Below are positions 10,443 to 18,836 of a stretch of 64,000 bases of DNA, in pieces (position 1 is the stretch's first letter; every line of letters begins with the position of its first letter). Below the pieces are notes generated by a model. It was not told the DNA's origin, made no database searches, and saw nothing but the letters and a program-made list of their open reading frames with translations. This DNA comes from Curtobacterium pusillum. Its GTDB lineage: Bacteria; Actinomycetota; Actinomycetes; Actinomycetales; Microbacteriaceae. The DNA lies in contig NZ_VEIY01000003.1 of NCBI RefSeq assembly GCF_007680845.1, positions 124,001 to 188,000 of the forward strand, in the 5' to 3' direction. The translations under genes and the position numbers were made by a program.

Positions 10443-10549
10443 CTAGCTCTTCGACGCCTCGACGACGTTGCGGCCTGATGCCGCGTTCCGTCTCCTAGCT
10501 CTTGGACGCCTCGACGAAGTTGCGCCGCGGGTCCGTCTCCTTGATGAGC
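10443..10549. repeat. Tandem imperfect duplication of the 3' end of ndh
   Basis: The last ~50 bases of ndh (GAGACGGACC...GAGGCGTCCAAGAGCTAG on the minus strand) are followed at once by a second version at 10443-10494 that ends GAGGCGTCGAAGAGCTAG. The two share the GAGACGGA start, a CGCAAC-TCGTCGAGGCGTC block and the TAG. The second copy is outside the gene and decayed. Confidence 0.75.
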
Positions 10550-11823
10550 GAGGTCGCGTCGCGACCCGACACGGCGCCGGTGACCCAGCCGATGATGATG
10601 CGGGCCTTCCGGTTGAGCGTCGGCATCGCGTACACGTGGTACGCACGGTGCGCGAGCCAGGCGAGCACGTTCGTCATCTTGATGCCCTTGATGTTCGCCG
10701 CACCCTTGCCGACGCCGTACGAGGCGACGGTGCCGATGGACGGGTGGCGGTACTCCTCGAGCGGCTTGCCGGTGATCGTCGCGACCACGTTGTCCGCGGC
10801 CACGACGGCCTGGCGGACGGCGTTCTGCGCGTTCGGCGGGTAGTAGGCCGGCTGCTTCTCGGCGGTGAGGTCGGGGACCTGCGCCACGTCACCGAGCCCC
10901 CAGACGCCGGGGACGACCTCGTGCGTCTCCTCGTTCTCGACCTGGAGCTTCGCGTTCGCGGCGAGGTGGCCCTTCGGTCCGCGCGGCAGGTCGGACGCGT
11001 CGAGGAGCGGGTTCGGCTTCACACCGGCGGTCCAGACGAGCAGTCCGGCCGCGAACTCGTCGCCGTCGGACAGCTTGATGACACCGCCCTCGGCGCTCGG
11101 CATGGTGGTCTTCAGGCGGACGTCGATGCCGCGGGCGCGGAGGGACTCGAGGGTCCACTTCGACAGCTCCGGGCCGACCTCGGGCGCGACGCGGTCGAGC
11201 GCGTCGATGAGGATCCAGCGCGGGTGCTCGCCGGCGAGCGACGGGTAGGTCTTGATGGCGGCCTGCGAGACGTCGAAGAGCTCGCCGATCGCCTCGACGC
11301 CGGTGTAGCCACCACCGACGAAGATGCTGGTGAGGAGCCGGCGGCGCTCGTCCTCGTCGCGCGTGGCAGCGGCCTTCGCGATGTTGTCGAGGAGCTTGGC
11401 GCGGACGAACGCGGCCTCTTCCACGCTCTTGAAGCCGACGCCGTACTCCTCGAGCCCGGGCGTCGGGAACGTGCGGGTGACCGAACCGAGGGCGACGACG
11501 AGCTGGTCGTAGCCGAGGGTGCGGTCGTCGCCGCCGGCCGTGGCGATCGAGACGGTCTTGTCGGCGGAGGAGATGCCGGTGACCTTGCCCTGGATGACGC
11601 GGGTCTTCCGGAGCGCGCGACGCAGCTCGACCGTGACGTCCTTCGGGGCGATGTGCCCGCCGGCGACCTCGGGCAGGAACGGCAGGTACGTGTAGTACGT
11701 GTTCTGGTCCACCAACGTGATGCGCATGGGCACCGTGGCCGCGTGCTTCTGCAGCTGCTTGACGGTGGAGTAGCCAGCGGAGCCGCCGCCGAGGACGAGG
11801 ACGTGAGGGATGGAGTCTGCCAT
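10495..11823 (-). CDS. ndh: Type II NADH dehydrogenase
   Basis: A 442-residue single-subunit, FAD-containing NADH:quinone oxidoreductase at the inner face of the membrane. It feeds electrons to menaquinone without proton pumping. GGGSAG at 12-17 is the FAD dinucleotide loop, FVGGGYTGVE near 167 the NADH loop, and VWGLGDVAQVPD the C-terminal FAD contact. The YYTYLPFLPEVAGG and AYYPPNAQNAVRQ stretches are typical of Ndh-2. The start has GGAGGA directly before the ATG, and TAGACC 6 bases upstream inside the inverted repeat CTCCGG-TCTA-CCGGAG (11826-11841), which could be an operator or mark a leaderless start. Confidence 0.92.
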   Translation of the reverse strand: MADSIPHVLVLGGGSAGYSTVKQLQKHAATVPMRITLVDQNTYYTYLPFLPEVAGGHIAPKDVTVELRRALRKTRVIQGKVTGISSADKTVSIATAGGDDRTLGYDQLVVALGSVTRTFPTPGLEEYGVGFKSVEEAAFVRAKLLDNIAKAAATRDEDERRRLLTSIFVGGGYTGVEAIGELFDVSQAAIKTYPSLAGEHPRWILIDALDRVAPEVGPELSKWTLESLRARGIDVRLKTTMPSAEGGVIKLSDGDEFAAGLLVWTAGVKPNPLLDASDLPRGPKGHLAANAKLQVENEETHEVVPGVWGLGDVAQVPDLTAEKQPAYYPPNAQNAVRQAVVAADNVVATITGKPLEEYRHPSIGTVASYGVGKGAANIKGIKMTNVLAWLAHRAYHVYAMPTLNRKARIIIGWVTGAVSGRDATSLIKETDPRRNFVEASKS

Positions 11824-11855
11824 TCCTCCGGTCTACCGGAGAAACCCTTGGTGTG

Positions 11856-12074
11856 TCATGAGGCCGCGCCGCCCCGGGGACGATCGCGCAACCGCCACCA
11901 CGCGGTCTCAGCGAGTTCGGGGCCGGTGAAGACCCCGTGCGGCGTCCGGCGGGACTCGGTCAACGAGAACCGACGCAGCCGGTAGCCGCCGCCGAACCGG
12001 TCGATGATCGCCTCGGGCGAGGACTCCGGGTCCCGCTTCACGTACCAGGTGCGGTCGTCGACGGGGTCGATCAC
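11856..12074 (-). CDS. Small hypothetical protein (72 residues)
   Basis: A short basic protein whose GTG lies 7 bases after the helicase stop codon, with GGTGAG as a possible ribosome site. The sequence IDPVDDRTWYVKRDPESSP then RFGGGYRLRRFSLTESRR is compact and mixed alpha/beta in character. It has no zinc motif and no membrane segment. It is not a family I recognise. Its tight coupling to the helicase suggests a shared role in nucleic-acid handling, which is inference only. Confidence 0.7.
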   Translation of the reverse strand: MIDPVDDRTWYVKRDPESSPEAIIDRFGGGYRLRRFSLTESRRTPHGVFTGPELAETAWWRLRDRPRGGAAS

Positions 12075-12081
12075 GCCGGTC

Positions 12082-13980
12082 TCACCGTCGGCCGCCGATC
12101 CGGGACCGCAGGACGTCGATCCGCTTCTGGATCTGCTCGATGCTCGCCTGCGCCACGGCCGGACCGCCGCTGATCCGACGGAGCTCGGCGTGGATCGCAC
12201 CGTGGGGCTCGTTCGCGTGCCGGGACCAGATCGACACGAGCCGGTGCAGCTCGGACCGCTGTTCCTTGATCGTCTGGTACATCGGGCGGTCCTCGGGGGC
12301 CTGCACCTTCGGCATGCCGTCCTTCGGGTTGCCGCCCTTCGCACCGCGCTGCCGCTTCGCCTGGGTCGCCTGCCGCGCACGGAGCAGGTCGCGCACCTGG
12401 TCTGGTTCGAGGAGCCCCGGGATGCCGATGAAGTCGAGTTCCTCGAGCGAGCCGACCTCTCCCCCGGTCCCGAACTCGCCGCCGTCGTAGAGCACCCGGT
12501 CGAACGAGGCCTGCGAGTCGAGCGCCTCGAACGGCTGCACCTCGAGCAGGCTCTCCGACGCGCGGTCCTCCTTGTTGGCCTCGGCGACCATCGCGTCTTC
12601 CGGGTTGTACATCCCGTCGTCGGCGTCCTTCGGGCGGTCCAGCGCGTGGTCGCGTTCGAGCTCGAGCGACGCCGCCAGCGCCATCAGGCCCGGCACGCTC
12701 GGGAGGAACACCGACGCGGTCTCACCGCGCCGACGAGCACGGACGAAGCGGCCGATCACCTGGGCGAAGAACAACGGCGTGCTGGCGCTCGTGGCGTACA
12801 CCCCGACGCAGAGCCGGGGGACGTCGACGCCTTCGGACACCATCCGGACGGCGACCATCCAGCGCGAGGTGTCCTCGGCGAAGGCCTGGATCCGGCTCGA
12901 CGCCGCGGCTTCGTCGGAGAGCACGACGGTGGGCCGTTCGCCGGTGATCGCCTGCAGGATGCGGGCGTACGCGCGCGCCGTGGTGGTGTCCGTGGCGATG
13001 ACGAGCCCGCCGGCGTCCGGGACGCCGCGGCGGACCTCGGTCAGGCGCTTGTCGGCCGCGGAGAGGACCGCCGGCATCCACTCGCCTTCGGGCGAGAGCG
13101 CGGTGCGCCACGCCTGGGCGGTGATGTCCTTCGTGACGGCTTCGCCGAGGGACGCCGACATCTCGTCGCCCATCCGGGTCTTCCAGCGCATCTGCCCCGC
13201 GTACGCCATGAACAGCACCGGACGGACGACGCCGTCCTTGAGCGCGCGACCGTACCCGTAGTTGTAGTCGGAGATCGAGGTGCGGATGCCCTGCTCGTCG
13301 GGGGCGTACTGCACGAACGGGATCGGTGCGGTGTCCGACCGGAACGGGGTGCCGGACAGCGAGAGCCGCCTGGTGGCCCCGGAGAAGGCTTCCCGGATGC
13401 CGTCACCCCAGGTCAGGGCGTCGCCGCCGTGGTGGACCTCGTCGAGGACGACGAGCGTCCTGCCGCCCGCGGTGATCTTCTGGTGCACCTCGGGGTTCAT
13501 GCCCACCTGCGCGTACGTGATCGCCACGCCCTGGTAGTGCCGGCCGAACATGCCGTCGCCGTTCTTGAACATCGGGTCGATGCGGATGCCGACGCGGTCC
13601 GCGGAGTCCGCCCACTGGCGCTTGAGGTGCTCGGTCGGCGCGACGACCACGATGCGGTCGATCGTGCCGCGTGCGAGGAGCTCGGTCGCGAGGCGGAGGG
13701 CGAACGTCGTCTTCCCGGCGCCGGGGGTCGCGGCGGCGAGGAAGTCGCGCGGTTCCTTCTCGAAGTACTTCGTCAGCGCTTCGACCTGCCAGGCGCGGAG
13801 CTTCGACGCGGTGCCCCACGCGGCGCGGTCCGGGAAGGCCGGCGACAGGTGCTGGACGGCGGAGTTGCCGGCGGCTTCGGCGACGGCTGCGGCGTCGTCG
13901 TGGAGGACAGCGGGCTGGTCCCCCGGCCCGGGCTGTTCGGTGTACTCGGCTGCGCTCACTCCGGGAGATTCTACCGTCAC
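12082..13980 (-). CDS. DEAD/DEAH-box superfamily 2 helicase
   Basis: A 632-residue SF2 helicase of the RAD25/UvrB-like group common in actinobacteria. Walker A is ATPGAGKTT at 84-92. The DEVHH box is near 178, motif III is SGTPFRSD near 210, and motif VI is QVIGRFVRARRRGE near 425. There is no nuclease domain. The last 100 residues form a coiled-coil-like basic tail. The substrate (DNA or RNA) cannot be read directly. The GTG at 13980 overlaps the dinB stop (GTGA), so it is probably co-expressed with DNA polymerase IV, which makes a repair role plausible. Confidence 0.88.
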   Translation of the reverse strand: MTVESPGVSAAEYTEQPGPGDQPAVLHDDAAAVAEAAGNSAVQHLSPAFPDRAAWGTASKLRAWQVEALTKYFEKEPRDFLAAATPGAGKTTFALRLATELLARGTIDRIVVVAPTEHLKRQWADSADRVGIRIDPMFKNGDGMFGRHYQGVAITYAQVGMNPEVHQKITAGGRTLVVLDEVHHGGDALTWGDGIREAFSGATRRLSLSGTPFRSDTAPIPFVQYAPDEQGIRTSISDYNYGYGRALKDGVVRPVLFMAYAGQMRWKTRMGDEMSASLGEAVTKDITAQAWRTALSPEGEWMPAVLSAADKRLTEVRRGVPDAGGLVIATDTTTARAYARILQAITGERPTVVLSDEAAASSRIQAFAEDTSRWMVAVRMVSEGVDVPRLCVGVYATSASTPLFFAQVIGRFVRARRRGETASVFLPSVPGLMALAASLELERDHALDRPKDADDGMYNPEDAMVAEANKEDRASESLLEVQPFEALDSQASFDRVLYDGGEFGTGGEVGSLEELDFIGIPGLLEPDQVRDLLRARQATQAKRQRGAKGGNPKDGMPKVQAPEDRPMYQTIKEQRSELHRLVSIWSRHANEPHGAIHAELRRISGGPAVAQASIEQIQKRIDVLRSRIGGRR

Positions 13981-15227
13981 CCTCGGTCCTGCCGAGCGTG
14001 CGGGACGTGGCCCTCGGGCGCGCCGCGGACGAGCGATGCCGGTCGCAGCACGCCGGCACCGAAGCGCGCGGCGACGGCGTCGACGGTGGTCTCGGTCTCA
14101 CGCCACGGCGCGTCGTCGTCCCAGAGGGCGTTGCTCGCCGCCGCCGGCACGAGGTTCTCGCCGCGGACCCCGATCAGGCGGATCCGGTTGCCCGGCTGGT
14201 GCAGCACGTCGTACAGCTCGACGGCTTCGTGGTGCAGGCGCTTGGCGACGTCGGTCGGTTCGGCGAGGGTCCGGGAGCGGGTCAGGGTGGTGAAGTCGGT
14301 GTACCGGACCTTCAGCGCGACCGTCCGGGCCTGCACATCGGCGCGGCGGAGGCGCACCGCCACCTTGTCGGCGAGGCGGAGGAGTTCCCGGGCGACGTCG
14401 TCGCGTTCGACGAGGTCGCGTCCGAACGTCACCTCGTGCCCGATCGACTTCTCGCCGACGCCGCTCTCGACGGAACGGGGGTCGCGCCCCCAGGAGAGGT
14501 CGTGCAGCCGCTGCCCGCCCGCCGGGCCGAGGGCCGACACGAGCGAGGGCAGCGGAGTGTTCGCGAGGTCCCCCACGGTGCGGATGCCGCGGCGCTCGAG
14601 CTTCTCCTGCGTGGTGCCGCCGACGCCCCAGAGCGCGGAGACCGGCTGCGGGTGCAGGAACGCCACGGTGTCGGCCGCCGGCACCACGAGCAGGCCGTCC
14701 GGCTTCGCTCGGCTCGACGCGAGCTTCGCCACGAACTTGGTCGACGCCGCGCCGACCGAGCAGTGCAGGCCGGTCTCGGCGTACACGGCCGCACGGATCG
14801 CCCGGCCGATCTCCCACGGGGTGCCGTAGAGGCGGATCGCCCCGGCGACGTCGAGGAAGGCTTCGTCGATGCCGAGCTTCTCGACCCGGGGCGTGAAGCC
14901 GTCGAACACGGCCATGACGGCGGCGGACTTGTCGCGGTACTTCTCGAAGTGCGGCTCGACGATGATCGCGGCCGGGCAGCGGCGCTTCGCGACGGCCATC
15001 GGCATCGCGGAGTTCACGCCGTACTTGCGCGCTTCGTACGTCGCGGCGGTGACGACCGAGCGGTCCGAGTCGTGTCCGACGATGACCGGGAGCCCGCGGA
15101 GGTCCGGCCGGTCGAGCAGCTCCACCGAGGCGAAGAAGGCGTCCATGTCCACGTGGAGCACGCTGGCGGTCACGTCGTCGACGGGTTCGTCGGAGACGAG
15201 CCGGTTGCGTCCGTCCTGCTTGCTCAC
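13977..15227 (-). CDS. dinB: DNA polymerase IV (Y family)
   Basis: A 416-residue translesion polymerase. The palm has HVDMDAFFASVE near 24-35 and GIDEAFLDVAG near 118, giving the three catalytic carboxylates. YEARKYGVNSAMP is the fingers motif. Helix-hairpin-helix stretches (VSALWGVGGTTQEKL, IRTVGDLA) and a C-terminal little-finger domain follow. It has no recognisable beta-clamp QxxLxLF at the very end; the tail is Arg/Pro rich. GTG at 15227 was chosen; GTG at 15197 (VSDEPVDD) is possible. Confidence 0.92.
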   Translation of the reverse strand: MSKQDGRNRLVSDEPVDDVTASVLHVDMDAFFASVELLDRPDLRGLPVIVGHDSDRSVVTAATYEARKYGVNSAMPMAVAKRRCPAAIIVEPHFEKYRDKSAAVMAVFDGFTPRVEKLGIDEAFLDVAGAIRLYGTPWEIGRAIRAAVYAETGLHCSVGAASTKFVAKLASSRAKPDGLLVVPAADTVAFLHPQPVSALWGVGGTTQEKLERRGIRTVGDLANTPLPSLVSALGPAGGQRLHDLSWGRDPRSVESGVGEKSIGHEVTFGRDLVERDDVARELLRLADKVAVRLRRADVQARTVALKVRYTDFTTLTRSRTLAEPTDVAKRLHHEAVELYDVLHQPGNRIRLIGVRGENLVPAAASNALWDDDAPWRETETTVDAVAARFGAGVLRPASLVRGAPEGHVPHARQDRG

Positions 15228-15264
15228 ACGGCGATGATGCCAGGCCCCACCGACATCGCCACCC

Positions 15265-17556
15265 TCACGCGGGCAGCGTCGCCGCCGACCGCGGTGCGGC
15301 GTCCCCGACGACGGTCGCGTGGTGCCGGTCGGCGAGCAGCGCGAGCGCCTCGTCGATCCGGCCGATCGCGCGCGCCGCCGTCTCGACGGCAGCACCGTCG
15401 GATCGTGCGGCCGCCGCGGCGACGGCCTCGTCGACCTGGTCGCCGACCCGCGTCCAGACGGTCGCCGGTGCGGCGGACCGGGGTGCGGTCACGACTCCGT
15501 CGGCGAGTCGCGCGATCGAGGAGGCGAGGCCCTGGGCCGCACCACGCAGGGCGGCGGGCGGGTCCTGCGGCGGCGTGTCGAGCCTCCCGGCCGCCGCACG
15601 CGCGAACGTCGCGGCCGCCTGCAGGGAGGTGCGCGTCCGCGCGTCGGCGCGCGCCGGTCCGCCCGTCGGGAACCGGACCATCGGTCGCAGGACCGCGTCC
15701 AGTTGGTAGGTGGCGGCGTCCACGGCGCGTGACCGGGCACGCAGGCCGGTGACCGGGGCGTCGGCGGTCGGACGGGAGGCGCGCCCCGCCTCCGCCGCGT
15801 CGCCCGCGTCCGGCTCGGCGTCGGCATCGACACCCACCAGCGCGAGCACGAACGCGCGGACCGCGAGGAGCTGCCGCCGCTCGGCGCGGCGGATGACGGC
15901 GCGGGTGGCGATCGGGAACACCACCGCGCTGACGAGCACCGCGACCGCGGCGCCGAGCAGGTTCTCGGCGAGGCGCATCGGGATGAGCGCGTCCGTGAAG
16001 GTGCCGGAGAACGCGTACACCTGGCAGAGCACGACCACGAGGCACGCGACCCAGACGGAGTACACGCCGCCGAACCCGTACGTGCCGACGGCGAGCAGGA
16101 CGCACACGAGCACGATCGTCACCCACGGGTGGGTCGTGCCGACGAGGTGCACGAGGGCGATGCCGACCGCTCCCCCGACGACCGTCCCGACGCCGCGGTG
16201 GAGCCCCTTCCGGATCCGCTCGTGCGTGGTGTTCGTGCCGGCGAGGACGATCATCACCCCGATGACGCCCCAGTAGAACCGGCTGCCGTCGAGCGCCAGG
16301 GCGAGCGGTTCGACGATCGCGACGGCGATGGCGGCGTGCACGGCGGTGCGGAGCGAGGCGGTGAGGTGCCAGCGACGCCACGGGCCTTCGGCGACGGCGT
16401 CGGCGAGGACCGGCACGGCACCGGCCGGGCGCCCGCCCGCCAGGACGACCGGTGTCGCGAACGGCACGGCGGCACCGTGCCGGGGCAGGACGTCGCGGAG
16501 CTCCCGCCACCGGAGGCCGGCTGCCCGCAGGTCGGTGAACTCGGCCGCCATGCGGCGCACGATCGCCGTCGTCCGGGAGCCGTCGTCCGCGGCTGCGGCG
16601 GTGATGCCGAACCGGGCGAGGAGGGTGTGCGCCGCTTCCTCGCCGTGTCCGCCGCCGTGCCGGAGGACGATCGTGAACGCCCGGAGCGCCGCGTGCCGGA
16701 CGTCCGACGGCGCGCCGTGCTCCACCAGGGCGCCGGCTGCGCGCCCGAGCTCGTCGATCGCGAAGTGCGTGTCGAACACCAGCCGGTGCAGTTCCTCGGC
16801 GGTGGTGCCGGCGTCGACCCCGCTCGCGGCGAGCATGCCGTCGACGGTCAGGGCGATCTCGTGGTACCGGTCGCGGCTCCGGCCGAGACGGCGGAGCGCC
16901 CGGTCGTCCCCGGCGACGAGGACGGCCGCGGAGGCCTCGAGGACGTCGACGCCCCGCGCCACGAACCCGCGACGCGTCCGGAGGAGGGCACGGTGCGGGT
17001 CCGGCCGGAGCAGCAGGCGGACGACGATCGTCACCGCGAGCGAGGCGGCGACGACCAGTCCCAGCGGGACGACGCTCGTCTCCGGCAGCGGGAGGAGCAG
17101 CCCGCAGAGGTACCCGGCGAACCCGACGATCGCGGCGTCGGCGGCCCACGCACCCCACGCCGCCGCCGCGAACTGCAGGAACAGCAGCACGACGATGAGG
17201 ACGAGTTCGACGAGCCGGAACGGTTGCAGGGCGATGCTCCCCGCGAGCGCCACGACGAAGGGCACGAGGACCGCTCCGGTGCGGGCGGCGGTGCGGCCGG
17301 TGCTCGGGTCGACGATGACGAGGCACGTGATGAACGCCGGCATCGCCCCGATCATCACGCCGAGGATCGCCGGCAGGCCGAAGGCGGTCGCGACGGCGTA
17401 CCCCACGCCCATGCCGGCCGGGACGGCGACGAGCGTGCGGAGCGCCCCGTCGGTCTTCACGAGGCCGGGGTCGAGCGCGAGGGCACGGTCGGCGATGCGG
17501 CGGGTGCGGGTCCGTCGCCGCGGGGCGGTCCGGTTCGTGGTCTCGGGTCTCGGCAC
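15265..17556 (-). CDS. FUSC-family integral membrane protein (aromatic acid exporter-like)
   Basis: A 763-residue membrane protein with the YccS/AaeB architecture: an N-terminal block of about six helices (residues 45-200), a cytoplasmic region of about 200 residues, a second block of helices (about 420-560, with FYWGVIGVMIVLAGTNTTHERI as the FUSC hallmark), and a C-terminal soluble tail. Family members export aromatic carboxylic acids or similar compounds; the substrate here is unknown. GTG at 17556 has GGAGG about ten bases upstream. It sits 37 bases from dinB, but nothing suggests a shared role. Confidence 0.85.
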   Translation of the reverse strand: MPRPETTNRTAPRRRTRTRRIADRALALDPGLVKTDGALRTLVAVPAGMGVGYAVATAFGLPAILGVMIGAMPAFITCLVIVDPSTGRTAARTGAVLVPFVVALAGSIALQPFRLVELVLIVVLLFLQFAAAAWGAWAADAAIVGFAGYLCGLLLPLPETSVVPLGLVVAASLAVTIVVRLLLRPDPHRALLRTRRGFVARGVDVLEASAAVLVAGDDRALRRLGRSRDRYHEIALTVDGMLAASGVDAGTTAEELHRLVFDTHFAIDELGRAAGALVEHGAPSDVRHAALRAFTIVLRHGGGHGEEAAHTLLARFGITAAAADDGSRTTAIVRRMAAEFTDLRAAGLRWRELRDVLPRHGAAVPFATPVVLAGGRPAGAVPVLADAVAEGPWRRWHLTASLRTAVHAAIAVAIVEPLALALDGSRFYWGVIGVMIVLAGTNTTHERIRKGLHRGVGTVVGGAVGIALVHLVGTTHPWVTIVLVCVLLAVGTYGFGGVYSVWVACLVVVLCQVYAFSGTFTDALIPMRLAENLLGAAVAVLVSAVVFPIATRAVIRRAERRQLLAVRAFVLALVGVDADAEPDAGDAAEAGRASRPTADAPVTGLRARSRAVDAATYQLDAVLRPMVRFPTGGPARADARTRTSLQAAATFARAAAGRLDTPPQDPPAALRGAAQGLASSIARLADGVVTAPRSAAPATVWTRVGDQVDEAVAAAAARSDGAAVETAARAIGRIDEALALLADRHHATVVGDAAPRSAATLPA

Positions 17557-17659
17557 GCTCCGGACGCCTCCTGTTCGCTGCGGACCCCAATGGTACCGCA
17601 GCCGAACTAGTTGGCGCGGGCCGGCGCTGCCGCCGGCGCTGCCGCCGCCGCCGACCGCG

Positions 17660-18814
17660 TCAGCCGAGCGGCCCGAGCACCGTCGCCGCGATCGTGCGCG
17701 CCGCCGAGTCCCGGGACGACGGGTGGTACTGCCCCGCCCGGACGTCCCGCGCGAGCCGCGCGAGCTCCCCGGACGCCCGGTACGCCCCGCCGCCGACGAC
17801 GCGCATCGCCTCGTCGACCACGTGCTGCGCCGCGTCGACCGTCCGCGCCTTCGTGCCGACGAGCAGCGGGAACCACCGCGCTCCGAGGTCCTCGAGCTCG
17901 TCCACCGCCCGTGCGAGCGACGACACCTGCAGCTCGACCGCGTCGACCGCTCCGCGCATGTCGGCGATCGCGCGACGGACGTCCGGGTCCGCGGAGCGCG
18001 GGGTCCCGTCGAGCGCCGTCCGTCCCCGCACGCCGTCCACCGCGAGCGCGAGCGCGCGTTCGGCGATGCCCACGTAGACCGACGCGACGAGCAGCTCGAA
18101 CGCCGCGAACACCCCGAACACCAGCGGGTCCTGGTTCGGTCCGACCGGCAGGCTCCGCACGATCCGGTCGGCGGGGACGTGCACGCCGTGCAGCCTCGTC
18201 GTGCGGCTCTGGGTCGCGCGCATCCCGAGGGTGTCCCAGTCGTCCAGGTGCTCCACGTCGCCGTCCGACCGCAGCACGAAGCCGTGCACGAGCCGTGGCT
18301 CCGGGCCGGTGTCGTCCTTGCCGAAGACACTGAGCACGTCCCACGCCGGTGCGAGGGAGGTGAAGACCTTCGTCCCGGTGAAGCGGTAGCCGCCGTCGCC
18401 GTCCGGCTCCGCCGTCGTCGTCGAGTCGAAGAGCACGGCGTCGTTGCCCGACTCGCTCACCCCGAACGCGAGCAGGTGGTCGTCCGACGCGTGGTCGGTG
18501 ACGGTCTGGAGGAACGACCCACCTCGCGCGGTGACGGCTCGCGCCGCCTGCACCCACACCTGGTGCATGCCGAGACCGAGCGCGGTCGCCGGTGCGGCCT
18601 GCGCCAGGCGGCGCTGGACGCGGGACGTCGCCGCGAGGCCGAGGTCGGCGCCGCCCTGTGCCTCCGGGACGCCGAACCGGAGGTACCCGGCGGCCCGGAG
18701 TTCGTCGAGGTCCTCGGCGCAGAACGCGTTCGCCGCGTCGTACCCGGGGGCGCGTGCCGCGATCCGGTCGAGGAGGTCGTCGGGCAGGCTCCGGGCGGGG
18801 TTGGCCTTCGTCAT
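17660..18814 (-). CDS. Acyl-CoA dehydrogenase-superfamily flavoprotein
   Basis: A 384-residue protein with the acyl-CoA dehydrogenase fold: helical N-terminus (YLRFGVPEAQGGADLGL), FAD-contacting middle (GVSESGNDAVLF, then TGTKVFTSLAPAWDVLSVFG) and C-terminal four-helix part. The usual catalytic glutamate context is not obvious, and the C-terminal half resembles the flavin-dependent monooxygenase branch. It may be an oxidase or hydroxylase rather than a beta-oxidation enzyme. TAGTCT lies exactly 6 bases before the ATG without a ribosome site, so it is probably leaderless. The SGNH gene diverges only 22 bases away. Confidence 0.82.
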   Translation of the reverse strand: MTKANPARSLPDDLLDRIAARAPGYDAANAFCAEDLDELRAAGYLRFGVPEAQGGADLGLAATSRVQRRLAQAAPATALGLGMHQVWVQAARAVTARGGSFLQTVTDHASDDHLLAFGVSESGNDAVLFDSTTTAEPDGDGGYRFTGTKVFTSLAPAWDVLSVFGKDDTGPEPRLVHGFVLRSDGDVEHLDDWDTLGMRATQSRTTRLHGVHVPADRIVRSLPVGPNQDPLVFGVFAAFELLVASVYVGIAERALALAVDGVRGRTALDGTPRSADPDVRRAIADMRGAVDAVELQVSSLARAVDELEDLGARWFPLLVGTKARTVDAAQHVVDEAMRVVGGGAYRASGELARLARDVRAGQYHPSSRDSAARTIAATVLGPLG

Positions 18815-18836
18815 GGCACGAGACTATGGTCCGAGG
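18815..18836. promoter_or_regulatory. Back-to-back promoters with overlapping -10 hexamers
   Basis: The 22 bases between the two start codons contain AGACTATGGT. On the minus strand this gives TAGTCT, 6 bases before the acyl-CoA dehydrogenase ATG. On the plus strand it gives TATGGT, 6 bases before the SGNH hydrolase GTG. The two hexamers share the central TA, so both genes would be leaderless and the promoters could not be melted independently. Confidence 0.55.

Noticed and set aside
15265..18330. FUSC protein extended to over 1000 residues
   Set aside because: The extra N-terminal part is an out-of-frame reading of the acyl-CoA dehydrogenase-like gene. GTG at 17556 has a ribosome site and starts just before the family-like region.
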